A stretch of DNA of 19,250 bases from Anaerolineales bacterium UBA3001 (GTDB taxonomy: Bacteria > Chloroflexota > Anaerolineae > Anaerolineales > UBA11657). How positions within the stretch are numbered: the stretch's first letter is position 1; each line of letters opens with the position of its first letter. Under the pieces are notes generated by a model that worked only from the letters and a program-made list of their open reading frames with translations, was not told the DNA's origin and did no database searches. The translations under genes and the position numbers were made by a program. The stretch spans positions 1-19,250 of the forward strand of contig DDZT01000056.1 in NCBI GenBank assembly GCA_002346435.1, given 5' to 3'. This document shows positions 6,504-14,528 of this stretch, one piece after another.

Positions 6504-8429
6504 TCATTGCCTCTCAGATGAATTAGATTGATACATTACACTATCACTACTATAACTGCGCAAGGTTTTTTTCAAATCATTTTCAGGAAGATCTAGTGCA
6601 CTTAAAACCCATTGTTCTAATATTGCTAAAGCAAGATTGTTGGACTTACGTCTAGCAGAAAACACTCGATAAATCTGCGCATGTTTAGTAGCTTCTCGAC
6701 TTTCTTCATTTTCAATTAATTCCTCATGTAACTTTTCACCTGGCCTGAGACCTGTAAATTCAATTTGTATATCCACTTCTGGACGCAAACCGTGCAATCT
6801 GATCATACGTTCAGCCAATTCAGTAATCCGGATACTTTCACCCATTTCTAACATAAACAGATCTCCTCCACGAGTGAGTGCTGATGCCTGGATTACTAAT
6901 CTCACAGCCTCAGGAATAGTCATATAAAATCTAGTAATGTCAGGATGAGTAACAGTGATTGGTCCTCCCGACTCTATTTGCTTCTCAAAGAGAGGAACAA
7001 CACTGCCTCGACTGCCTAATACATTGCCAAATCTAACGCAAGCAAACAGTGTATCAGAGCTTTCTACAGCCAAACCAGCAGTCACTTGCTCTGCTATTAG
7101 TTTTGTCACTCCATAAATACTAGCTGGTTCAACAGCTTTGTCGGTAGAGATCAACACGAACCTTTCTGCACCCACCTCCCTGGCGGACAAACCCACGTTT
7201 AACGTACCTAAAACGTTCGTGCGTAGAGCAACACGTGGATGCAATTCCATCAAAGGTACATGTTTGTAAGCCGCAGTATGAAACACAACTTCAGGGCGAT
7301 ATCGCTCAAATATTTCTGCAACTTGCTCTGAATCAGTCACATCAGCCACACAAACATTTAGATTGCGCTGACTATTTGTCATACTTGTTTCTGCTTGCAG
7401 TTCATACAAACCAGTTTCATTCATATCAACAGCAACAACCAACTTTGCATCAAAAGCTAGTGCCTGCCGACATAGCTCCGTTCCTATAGAGCCTGCCCCA
7501 CCGGTAACCAGAACAGTACTCCCTTGCAGCATACCCCTGCACACCTCGATATCGATTTCAGCAGGACTGCGACCAAGAAAATCATCTACTGTTACATCCC
7601 TTAACAAAGATTTGTTCGCGCTAGTTGCAAGTTCCTCAAAAACATCAGGGACAATCTGTATCCGCGCTGGAGCATTCTGGCAAACACTCAAAATCTCACG
7701 GAACTCATTTCCAGCAATAGCGTGAATAGCCAATACTATCAAGTCTACCTTATGCAGCACTACTAATTCTAACAATTGTGCCCTACCACCCAGTATTGGG
7801 ATCCCATGCACATTAAAACCATGTTTGTCAACATCATCATCAATAAATCCAAGCACTTGGTATGCACGACCACCACTTCGATTTTGAAGTTGCCACGACA
7901 GTGATTGCCCTGTTTCTCCAGCTCCCACTATCAAAGTTCGTATGGCACTATTACCACCTGTTGTTTTTTGCCCTGCTCGTCTTAATCTAAAAATTAGACT
8001 AACTAATACCCTTGTTCGATAACGAAGCATAGTCAAGCCAGCAGCAGCAAGGAATCCACCTAACGCCAATGCACTTAAAGGCAAAGGTCTAATAGTTGGC
8101 TCAAGACGCGCAGCGGGTAGCATATCCATCAACATCAAAGGAATTGTTGCGCCCAGCCATGCCTGCACAACTATGAGAGCATCTGGAGCGCTGGCAAAAC
8201 GCCACAAACGACTATACATTCCAGCCCAATAATTAGCTGCCAAATGGATAAACACTATCAAGACAATATACGTATTCCATGCCTGTAAGTAATGTGCGTC
8301 TGGAGATGCACCAGCAAAACGTCCGGTCAATGCCACACGATAGGCGATCACAACTATTATCAGATCACCTAATAAATACCAGCCGGTACGCCTCATAAAA
8401 CGCGACATTATAGTCAAGATTGTAGGCAT
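6504..8429 (-). CDS. Membrane-bound FlaA1/CapD-type nucleoside-diphosphate-sugar 4,6-dehydratase
   Basis: The 641-residue protein has the full architecture of this family. Four N-terminal membrane helices lie within about residues 15-148, followed by a first Rossmann domain (TLIVGAGETGQSL, 165-177). The catalytic SDR domain has TGGAGSIG (309-316), STDKAV (428-433) and YGVTK (Y439, K443), and later FGNVLGSRGSVVP and GLRPGEKLHEEL. Such enzymes convert UDP-GlcNAc to a UDP-4-keto-6-deoxy sugar, the first step toward many aminodeoxy sugars. Many long membrane members have Met at the tyrosine position; here Tyr is present. The gene starts with ATG 16 nt after the stop of the SDR gene upstream and precedes the GHMP kinase by 4 nt. 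No sugar aminotransferase for the product is in the window. Confidence 0.92.
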   Translation of the reverse strand: MPTILTIMSRFMRRTGWYLLGDLIIVVIAYRVALTGRFAGASPDAHYLQAWNTYIVLIVFIHLAANYWAGMYSRLWRFASAPDALIVVQAWLGATIPLMLMDMLPAARLEPTIRPLPLSALALGGFLAAAGLTMLRYRTRVLVSLIFRLRRAGQKTTGGNSAIRTLIVGAGETGQSLSWQLQNRSGGRAYQVLGFIDDDVDKHGFNVHGIPILGGRAQLLELVVLHKVDLIVLAIHAIAGNEFREILSVCQNAPARIQIVPDVFEELATSANKSLLRDVTVDDFLGRSPAEIDIEVCRGMLQGSTVLVTGGAGSIGTELCRQALAFDAKLVVAVDMNETGLYELQAETSMTNSQRNLNVCVADVTDSEQVAEIFERYRPEVVFHTAAYKHVPLMELHPRVALRTNVLGTLNVGLSAREVGAERFVLISTDKAVEPASIYGVTKLIAEQVTAGLAVESSDTLFACVRFGNVLGSRGSVVPLFEKQIESGGPITVTHPDITRFYMTIPEAVRLVIQASALTRGGDLFMLEMGESIRITELAERMIRLHGLRPEVDIQIEFTGLRPGEKLHEELIENEESREATKHAQIYRVFSARRKSNNLALAILEQWVLSALDLPENDLKKTLRSYSSDSVMYQSNSSERQ

Positions 8430-8445
8430 AATAAAACCATTATAA

Positions 8446-9312
8446 CTATAATTTCCTCAACCATTGTATCTCATGTGCCAAACCCTTCTCAAAACTCAGT
8501 GGTTTATATCCCAAATCTCTAGATGCTGCACTAATGTCGAAGGTCTTTTCCTCTCCAAAACGAAGAACCTGCTCAAAAGTTATTCCTAGGCCTAAACCAC
8601 CTAACAAGAATGAAGCATACTTGGCCATTACATACGGAATATGTACCTTGTTGATAGATTGACCAAGTGCTGTAGAAACAAGATTCAATATGTCTAAGAA
8701 TGAGATAGCTTCTGCTCCAGCAATGTCATAGGACTGGCCAATAGACAAATCATACTGCGCTGCACTAATTATTGCCTGAGCCACATCATCTACGTATACA
8801 GGCTGCTGCATAGCATCGCCTCGACCAATAATTGGAACAATTGGCGACTTGTTGACAAAATTCACTAATCTCCAAATATTGCGGTCACGCGGCGAACCAT
8901 ATATCATAGTAGGTCGAATGATAGTGTAATCTAACCCGCTTTCAGCAATAACAAGTTCAGCTTGAATTCTAGTAGACTTGCTGCTGGTAGATAACTTCGA
9001 GAATATCGATGTGCTGCTCACAAACACAGCACGTCTGACCCCTGATTCAATTAGTGCATTCACAATATTGGGTGCATGCCCAAACCCTAGAGAAGCTACA
9101 GTTATGAACAGGTCCACTCCCTGCAATGCATTTTGAATATCATCACCCTGACTCAAATCGCCGGGGATCAAACGCACATCCTGTTTGCTAAGCCAAGCGA
9201 TGTCACTTGTGGGACGCACAAATGCACTTATTTCCAAACTAGATTTCAGAAGTCGGCGTATGACATATTCACCTAAGAAACCAGTTGCCCCTGCAATCAA
9301 TACAGTAGTCAC
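8446..9312 (-). CDS. Atypical SDR / NAD-dependent epimerase-like protein
   Basis: The 288-residue protein begins with the nucleotide-binding loop GATGFLG (8-14) and keeps the extended-SDR features VRRAVFVSST, IIRPTMIYG and QPVYVDDVAQAI. The catalytic Tyr-xxx-Lys is not evident: the stretch after FVSST reads SIFSKLSTSSKSTRIQAE, with no tyrosine. It therefore resembles atypical SDRs that bind NAD(P) but use different chemistry or none. Start is GTG at 9312-9310, overlapping the TGA of the upstream glycosyltransferase gene (GTGA, 9309-9312), so translation is coupled. Its place between a WbuB-like transferase and the dehydratase suggests a step in reducing or epimerising the 4-keto sugar. The substrate is not determined. 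Confidence 0.85.
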   Translation of the reverse strand: MTTVLIAGATGFLGEYVIRRLLKSSLEISAFVRPTSDIAWLSKQDVRLIPGDLSQGDDIQNALQGVDLFITVASLGFGHAPNIVNALIESGVRRAVFVSSTSIFSKLSTSSKSTRIQAELVIAESGLDYTIIRPTMIYGSPRDRNIWRLVNFVNKSPIVPIIGRGDAMQQPVYVDDVAQAIISAAQYDLSIGQSYDIAGAEAISFLDILNLVSTALGQSINKVHIPYVMAKYASFLLGGLGLGITFEQVLRFGEEKTFDISAASRDLGYKPLSFEKGLAHEIQWLRKL

Positions 9313-10532
9313 TTTATGAGACTCTTCAAATGATCGATATACTTCTTTGCAAGCATAGTACGGTCGTAATTTTCACATACAAATGTTCTACCTGAGGCCC
9401 CCATCATTTCGCGCTTTTGAGGATTTTTCACCATCCATACAATCGAGTCAGCCAATTCACGCGCAGATTCCGGAGAGACAATCATAGCCGAGCCGGAAAG
9501 CTGGAGTATTTCTCTTGCTTCTCCAGTCACTGAGCCAATGATAGGTATACCACACGACATGATTTCGAAAATCTTCGATGGTACAAAGCTATCAAACAGA
9601 GGTATGTCACGCAATGGCACAATACACACATCACTAGCACGATACAAGTCTGGTACACGTTCTTTCGATTGCGCAGGCAACATTACGACATTTTGAAGAC
9701 CACGGTCATTTTTCATGATGACCATATCATTCTTCATAGCACCATCGCCTACAAACATGAAAACTATATCATCAAGATCCCTTAAAGTTGCAGCTGCTTC
9801 CATAACAGTTTCAACGCCTTGGGAAATACCGTGTGCTCCAATATAGCTTACAACAAATTTGTTCGAAATACCCAAACCACTGCATAGATCATCATTCTTA
9901 TCACCAGGCTCAAACCGATTCACCACAGCACCATTAGAAACAACTGTGATTTTCTCAGCCGATAGTCCACGCTCAATCAATTTGTCTCTAAACGATTTAG
10001 TAACAGCTACAACAAGTGCGGCTTGCGTATAAAGAAACATTTCCCAGGATTCCAAAACTCGTATTAAGAAAACGTTATTTAGGATCCCAAGATCAATAAA
10101 AACAGCTGGCCACAAGTCTCTTATTTCAAAGACGAAGGGGACACGCCGTATTTTACTCATCAACAATCCAGCAAATGCAGAGAAAAAGGTAGGTGAACTA
10201 ACGATGATTACATCTACCGATGCCAATCTCGGAAAACCTAAAATGACCGTACTGAACATGAAACTAAGGTGGCTTAGTGTCTTTCTTAGAATACCTTGAT
10301 TAGGTGTTGCATACAACCAACTTCGTAGTACAACAACATTACCAATTCTCTCATCAACCATAAGTTTGCCTCGGTAATCTTCTAACACAATACCAGTCGG
10401 ATGGTTAGGCATTCCGGTCATAACAGTCACTTCGTGGCCATTCTCCACCCATTCTTGGGCAAGCTCCGATATTCGAGCAGATGGTGCTGAAGGTTCAGGC
10501 ACAAAATATTGACAAATGTATGCTATCTTCAT
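9309..10532 (-). CDS. WbuB-like family 4 glycosyltransferase
   Basis: From ATG at 10532-10530 the protein has 407 residues and begins MKIAYICQYFVPEPSAPSAR, the normal first strand of the GT-B fold. The longer frame from GTG 10589 adds 19 residues unlike the family. PNHPTGIV (42-49), the region RSWLYATPNQGILRK (70-84) and PTFFSAFAGLLMSK follow the WbuB/N-acetyl-fucosamine transferase-like subgroup. The C-terminal donor domain has SFVPSKIFEIMSCGIPII and a Glu at about 338 (GEARE), corresponding to the E-x-x-x-x-x-x-x-E region that holds the nucleotide sugar. It would add a deoxyaminosugar to the lipid-linked glycan at the cytoplasmic membrane face. It heads the operon 10532 to 5519 and diverges from the plus-strand gene at 10647. 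Specificity is inferred. Confidence 0.88.
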   Translation of the reverse strand: MKIAYICQYFVPEPSAPSARISELAQEWVENGHEVTVMTGMPNHPTGIVLEDYRGKLMVDERIGNVVVLRSWLYATPNQGILRKTLSHLSFMFSTVILGFPRLASVDVIIVSSPTFFSAFAGLLMSKIRRVPFVFEIRDLWPAVFIDLGILNNVFLIRVLESWEMFLYTQAALVVAVTKSFRDKLIERGLSAEKITVVSNGAVVNRFEPGDKNDDLCSGLGISNKFVVSYIGAHGISQGVETVMEAAATLRDLDDIVFMFVGDGAMKNDMVIMKNDRGLQNVVMLPAQSKERVPDLYRASDVCIVPLRDIPLFDSFVPSKIFEIMSCGIPIIGSVTGEAREILQLSGSAMIVSPESARELADSIVWMVKNPQKREMMGASGRTFVCENYDRTMLAKKYIDHLKSLIK

Positions 10533-10578
10533 AGACAAATGTTCGCCAAGTTTTCTAATTGTGTAGACATAAGTAAGA

Positions 10579-10607
10579 TTGACAATCACATATTAGGTCG
10601 GTAGACT
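10579..10607 (+). promoter_or_regulatory. Candidate promoter of the DUF2142-like gene
   Basis: TTGACA (10579-10584) is followed after 17 nt by TAGACT (10602-10607), a perfect -35 and a 4/6 -10. Transcription would begin near 10614 and leave a leader of about 33 nt before the ATG at 10647. No Shine-Dalgarno is obvious in that leader. Confidence 0.45.
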
Positions 10608-10640
10608 GTCACATATGCAACTTAAAAGTATTATGTATTA

Positions 10641-10669
10641 ATTATAATGAAAGTTCGATCAAATCTAAA
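10641..10669 (-). promoter_or_regulatory. Possible promoter of the WbuB-like operon
   Basis: On the minus strand TTTAGA (10669-10664) and a perfect TATAAT (10646-10641) are 17 nt apart. Transcription would start near 10634 with a leader of about 100 nt to the ATG at 10532. The site overlaps the first codons of the divergent gene, and the -35 matches only 4/6, so it is weak evidence in AT-rich DNA. Confidence 0.28.
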
Positions 10670-12596
10670 TCCCGCTATAGTATTACTCCTTCTGATCCAG
10701 TTGATGTTAGGAGCTCTACGCATTCAGATTGTACCACTCGGCTACAACGTTGATGAAATTATACATTTTGCCCACACAAAATTAGTAGCAGCAGCATGCC
10801 TGCGAGATTCGATTGGCTTGTCATGGTCCCTACACAAAGAAGATAGCTTAATTGGAGAAGATGTAACTGAATGGATCGCTTTTAACGATGAAGAGTTAGC
10901 TATGATTAGTCCAGTAGCATTAACAGGTGCACCATGCCAACTTCTTTTCGACGACCGTAGACTCACTAATGCTGCATATTATATATGGGCTGGAATACCG
11001 ATGGCGATTTTTAACAATCTGTCAGATAGAGAGACTATTAATCTGGGTAGATTTTTCACACTCTTCCTAGGTCTACTCGCAACATCATTGACATTTGCCA
11101 CAACTCACAACCTATTCCCAAAAAAGCGATCATTACAAATAGGTGCCGCAAGCATAATGGCAATTAATCATCAACTGGGTGACATCACTGCTGGAATCAA
11201 CACGGATGCTGGGGCAATGTTTGCAATAAGTTTGCTGTTCTGTAATCTTTCACAACACAGAAGCACTAAATCTACGTATGATCTTCTATCATACTGGAAA
11301 ATAATTGCAGCCTTAGTATTATGCTTGTTTACCAAATCAACTGCTTGGATAGGAATTCCTTTGACTGCGCTATGGATATGGGCAAGCTTACCAGAGAAGC
11401 AACGCAAATGGATATTAGTATCAGCTATCTTGAGTTTAGTTACTTTGACTGCACTTTTCTTACCAATAAAAAAAGAAATACCTGCGCACTGGTTTTGGAA
11501 TGAGACCGGAGAAAGGGTGCGCTTTATACCTGCGGAAATAAAAAGCAATAATGGGCCAGTCGGTAATAATGCACTTATAGTGAACAATGAGGAAAATCCT
11601 AGTGGGATTGTGCAATACTTGGCGGAAAATGAGGTGATTGAATTGCAAGGTCAAACAATCACAATTGGTGGTTGGGTAAACCTTGCAACAGGAAGTGAAA
11701 TCGGATTTCCAAATTTTGCTACAAGTAATGGTGGATATACTGCCAGTACTATTGGAAATGGAGTATGGCAGTTTCGATCTATTGTTACAGAAGTTCCTGA
11801 AGAAGCAACTTATCTTGCAGTAATATTGCCTGCAGCTGAAAATGCCACGACTGTTCTCTACGATGGCTTAATTCTCGTAAAAGGTAAATATCCTGACAAT
11901 ATACCGCCTAGTTTCTCATCACCGACATCTGCTACCGGCAACTGGGGCACCAATCAAATCTTTACTAACATGCTTCGTAATGGTACTGTGGAAACTTTGT
12001 GGCCAAGAATAGGCTGGAAACATATATTTGGTTTTTCGCCTAATCGAGCATTATGGTCATTCTCCTCTTGGGACCGCACACATACTGCATGGTTGCGCGA
12101 TTTGCCTGGATGGTTGTTCGCAATGTACTGGTCAGGATTCGGAGGTACACAACCTGGACTCAGCCGGTGGCAATTGATTCCCCTATTTATTATCACTTTT
12201 ACGGCTGCAATTGGACTAACCAAGAACATCTGGACTCACAAATTATCACAGATAACAGAATCAAATTTTAGTAAAAGAAGAATTCAAACAATTGGCCTTC
12301 TTACAACTAGTACGATACTAGTATTACTAATGATAATACTAAGGACAGATATCTACCCTCACAGATCAACAATGCTAATATTTGCAGGTACTCGCTATGG
12401 TCTGCCAGCAATGCTTCCCATATCCATCCTGTTTGCTTTGGGATGGACAAGCTTGTTCCCGAGAAAATACCATAATATCAGCATCTCAATACTAGTGCTA
12501 ATCTTATTTGTAATCAGCACATACATAATTTTAGGTGTTCAAATACCATTCTACAATTGCACGATTGACCCACCAATAAGATGTCTATATCCCTAG
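10647..12596 (+). CDS. DUF2142-like (GT-C-like) polytopic membrane protein with an inserted beta-rich domain
   Basis: The 649-residue protein has about ten hydrophobic helices, split into two groups (roughly 8-275 and 485-635). Right after the first helix comes YNVDEIIHFAHTK with Asp36-Glu37, the position where GT-C glycosyltransferases keep their acidic catalytic motif. GINTDAGAMF, FTKSTAWIGIPL and GTRYGLPAMLPI follow the order of motifs in DUF2142 membrane proteins. Residues about 276-435 form a soluble insert; ENEVIELQGQTITIGGWVN to VLYDGLILVKG looks like a jelly-roll, carbohydrate-binding-type fold on the outer face. It may transfer or modify sugars on a lipid-linked or exported glycan. 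It is the only plus-strand gene inside the cluster and ends 7 nt from the convergent asnB gene. Substrate unknown. Confidence 0.75.
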   Translation: MKVRSNLNPAIVLLLLIQLMLGALRIQIVPLGYNVDEIIHFAHTKLVAAACLRDSIGLSWSLHKEDSLIGEDVTEWIAFNDEELAMISPVALTGAPCQLLFDDRRLTNAAYYIWAGIPMAIFNNLSDRETINLGRFFTLFLGLLATSLTFATTHNLFPKKRSLQIGAASIMAINHQLGDITAGINTDAGAMFAISLLFCNLSQHRSTKSTYDLLSYWKIIAALVLCLFTKSTAWIGIPLTALWIWASLPEKQRKWILVSAILSLVTLTALFLPIKKEIPAHWFWNETGERVRFIPAEIKSNNGPVGNNALIVNNEENPSGIVQYLAENEVIELQGQTITIGGWVNLATGSEIGFPNFATSNGGYTASTIGNGVWQFRSIVTEVPEEATYLAVILPAAENATTVLYDGLILVKGKYPDNIPPSFSSPTSATGNWGTNQIFTNMLRNGTVETLWPRIGWKHIFGFSPNRALWSFSSWDRTHTAWLRDLPGWLFAMYWSGFGGTQPGLSRWQLIPLFIITFTAAIGLTKNIWTHKLSQITESNFSKRRIQTIGLLTTSTILVLLMIILRTDIYPHRSTMLIFAGTRYGLPAMLPISILFALGWTSLFPRKYHNISISILVLILFVISTYIILGVQIPFYNCTIDPPIRCLYP

Positions 12597-12603
12597 AACA
12601 TAA

Positions 12604-14526
12604 TTATCTGATTTGAATCAACTCGTCACCAGGAACACCCTCAATCCATAACTCATGCCATAGAACAAAATTGAGCAAATACCATACTAGCTCATCCTGT
12701 CTATATATTAATTTTGATATAGCTGACCAACGAAAATAATCAGTCCTTGAACAAAAATCACGTAGTTTTTGTTCAGCGATCAATCCTAATGTGTCTGCAA
12801 ACCATCTACTAATAGGTACACGAAAACCTTGTTTTTCTCTATTGATAATATGGTCAGGTATCAAGCCTTTCACCGCCTGTTTTAACAGATGTTTAGTGCT
12901 TAGTCCAGGCATCTTCTGCGACTGCGATATACCCATGACTAATTGCACAAATTCATGGTCAAGAAATGGCACACGAGCCTCCACTGAAGTGGCCATAGAC
13001 ATTTTATCGACTCGCATTAACAACAATTCCGGCAGTCGCATATGTAAATCCAAATAACTCATCCACTTTAGATAATCCGGATTAGGACAACGAGCATCAA
13101 AGTTGCTCCTATATTTCTGAACAATCTCATGCGAACTGAGATCACCTATACGCCTTAGAGTTTCATCTGTGAGTATTTCTCGCTTACTATCCTCACCAAA
13201 TGCAATTGCGCCTCCCCAGAATAACTCTTCTCCTGCCACACCGCGTCGTAGATACTCCATACGTAAATCGTTCATCATCGGCCTAGATAACTGTAACGTC
13301 AATTGCCTTGCCCATCTGGGCAAGGCACCAAAAGCCTGCCATGGTCCTTGATTAAGGCGTAATACTGCCTGCCAATGCCAATATCCACCAAATAATTCAT
13401 CAGCACCTTCACCCACTTGTACTACCGAAGTACCGTTATCCTTAGCCAATTTACACACATAATATAAGGGCACACAAACAGGATCGGCAATTGGCTCATC
13501 TTGATGATAAATTAAGTCAGGTAAAAATCTTATTAAATCTTCTCGTCCGATAAAGGTTTCATGATGTTCAGCACCAAATCTATTAGCTACTTGTCTGGCA
13601 TATCCAATCTCATTATAATCACTGACGTCATCTCCCTGATAGCCAATTGAAAATGTCTGCACTGGTCTATTCATTTCCGCAGCCATTAAGGACACATTAG
13701 TACTTGAATCCATACCTCCCGACAATAAAGCACCAAAAGGAACATCCGAAACCATTCTTAACCTAACACTTTCTCGCAATGCATCAACAACTCTATCCGC
13801 TTGATCAGCATCACTATAGCTAGCATCATCATTACTATCATCAAAAACATCCCAATACTCTTCAACATGAATCTGACCATCAGAATTAATGATAGCTCGA
13901 TGAGCGGATGGTAATTTGAATATATCTTTGAACAAAGTCTGAGGGGCTGGCGTAGTTAGAAAAGTAAGATAATGATACAGAGCCTCATCATTGACAGCTC
14001 TTTTCAACTGTGGATGTGTCAACAGGCATTTAATCTCAGATGCAAAAAGAAAAGCATCAGGAGTATAAGCATAATAAACAGGTTTTATTCCAAGTCTATC
14101 TCTGGCCAAAAAAAGACGTCGCTTAGACTGATCCCAAAGTGCAAAAGCGAACATCCCTCGCATATACCGAACACAATCAACCCCATGTTCTTCATACAAA
14201 TGCGCAATTATTTCTGTATCAGTGTTAGAATGAAAACTATGGCCTCTATCCTGAAGATAGCTGCGCATCTCAGCATAGTTGTAGGTCTCACCATTGTATA
14301 CCACCCAGATGTTACCGTCTTCATTAGTAAAAGGTTGTCGCCCAGAATCCGATGGATCAATAATTGACAAGCGCCTATTAGCTAAACCAATATCTGCGTT
14401 TGGTGAGACATATGTTCCAGCGTCATCAGGTCCGCGATGAGAAATCAAATCGCTCATCTGCTGTAGCATATCTCTAGAGATTGGCTTTTGTCCTGGCAAT
14501 TTTAACAACCCACAGATGCCACACAT
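12604..14526 (-). CDS. asnB: Glutamine-hydrolysing asparagine synthase-like amidotransferase
   Basis: The 640-residue protein starts MCGICG, exposing Cys2 as the N-terminal nucleophile of a class II glutamine amidotransferase. RRLSIID, YNGETYNY and NTDTEIIAHLYEEHG are the glutaminase motifs (to about residue 165). The synthetase half has the PP-loop SGGMDSS (269-275), YQGDDVSDYNEIGYAR, VVQVGEGADELFGGY and VEARVPFLDHEF. Glutamine ammonia is used to amidate an adenylated carboxylate. In polysaccharide clusters AsnB-type proteins often amidate uronic acids rather than aspartate, and this context makes that reading attractive, but no sequence feature decides it. It follows the GT4 gene with a 2-nt gap, so it is co-transcribed. 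Full length; no missing key residue seen. Confidence 0.92.
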   Translation of the reverse strand: MCGICGLLKLPGQKPISRDMLQQMSDLISHRGPDDAGTYVSPNADIGLANRRLSIIDPSDSGRQPFTNEDGNIWVVYNGETYNYAEMRSYLQDRGHSFHSNTDTEIIAHLYEEHGVDCVRYMRGMFAFALWDQSKRRLFLARDRLGIKPVYYAYTPDAFLFASEIKCLLTHPQLKRAVNDEALYHYLTFLTTPAPQTLFKDIFKLPSAHRAIINSDGQIHVEEYWDVFDDSNDDASYSDADQADRVVDALRESVRLRMVSDVPFGALLSGGMDSSTNVSLMAAEMNRPVQTFSIGYQGDDVSDYNEIGYARQVANRFGAEHHETFIGREDLIRFLPDLIYHQDEPIADPVCVPLYYVCKLAKDNGTSVVQVGEGADELFGGYWHWQAVLRLNQGPWQAFGALPRWARQLTLQLSRPMMNDLRMEYLRRGVAGEELFWGGAIAFGEDSKREILTDETLRRIGDLSSHEIVQKYRSNFDARCPNPDYLKWMSYLDLHMRLPELLLMRVDKMSMATSVEARVPFLDHEFVQLVMGISQSQKMPGLSTKHLLKQAVKGLIPDHIINREKQGFRVPISRWFADTLGLIAEQKLRDFCSRTDYFRWSAISKLIYRQDELVWYLLNFVLWHELWIEGVPGDELIQIR

Positions 14527-14528
14527 AT

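Noticed and set aside
8439..8444. TATAAT on the minus strand 9 nt before the dehydratase ATG
   Set aside because: No -35 match at a usable distance, and it overlaps the junction of two co-directional genes 16 bp apart; probably chance in AT-rich DNA.
10533..10589. GTG at 10589 as the start of the WbuB-like transferase
   Set aside because: The added 19 residues precede the normal GT-B first strand MKIAYICQYF and do not fit the family.
11171..11587. 138-residue open frame on the minus strand opposite the DUF2142-like gene
   Set aside because: It lies wholly antisense to a long well-supported gene, has no recognisable motif and no ribosome binding site; it is a shadow frame.
13972..14367. 131-residue plus-strand frame opposite asnB
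   Set aside because: Fully inside the conserved asnB glutaminase region on the other strand; no family resemblance.
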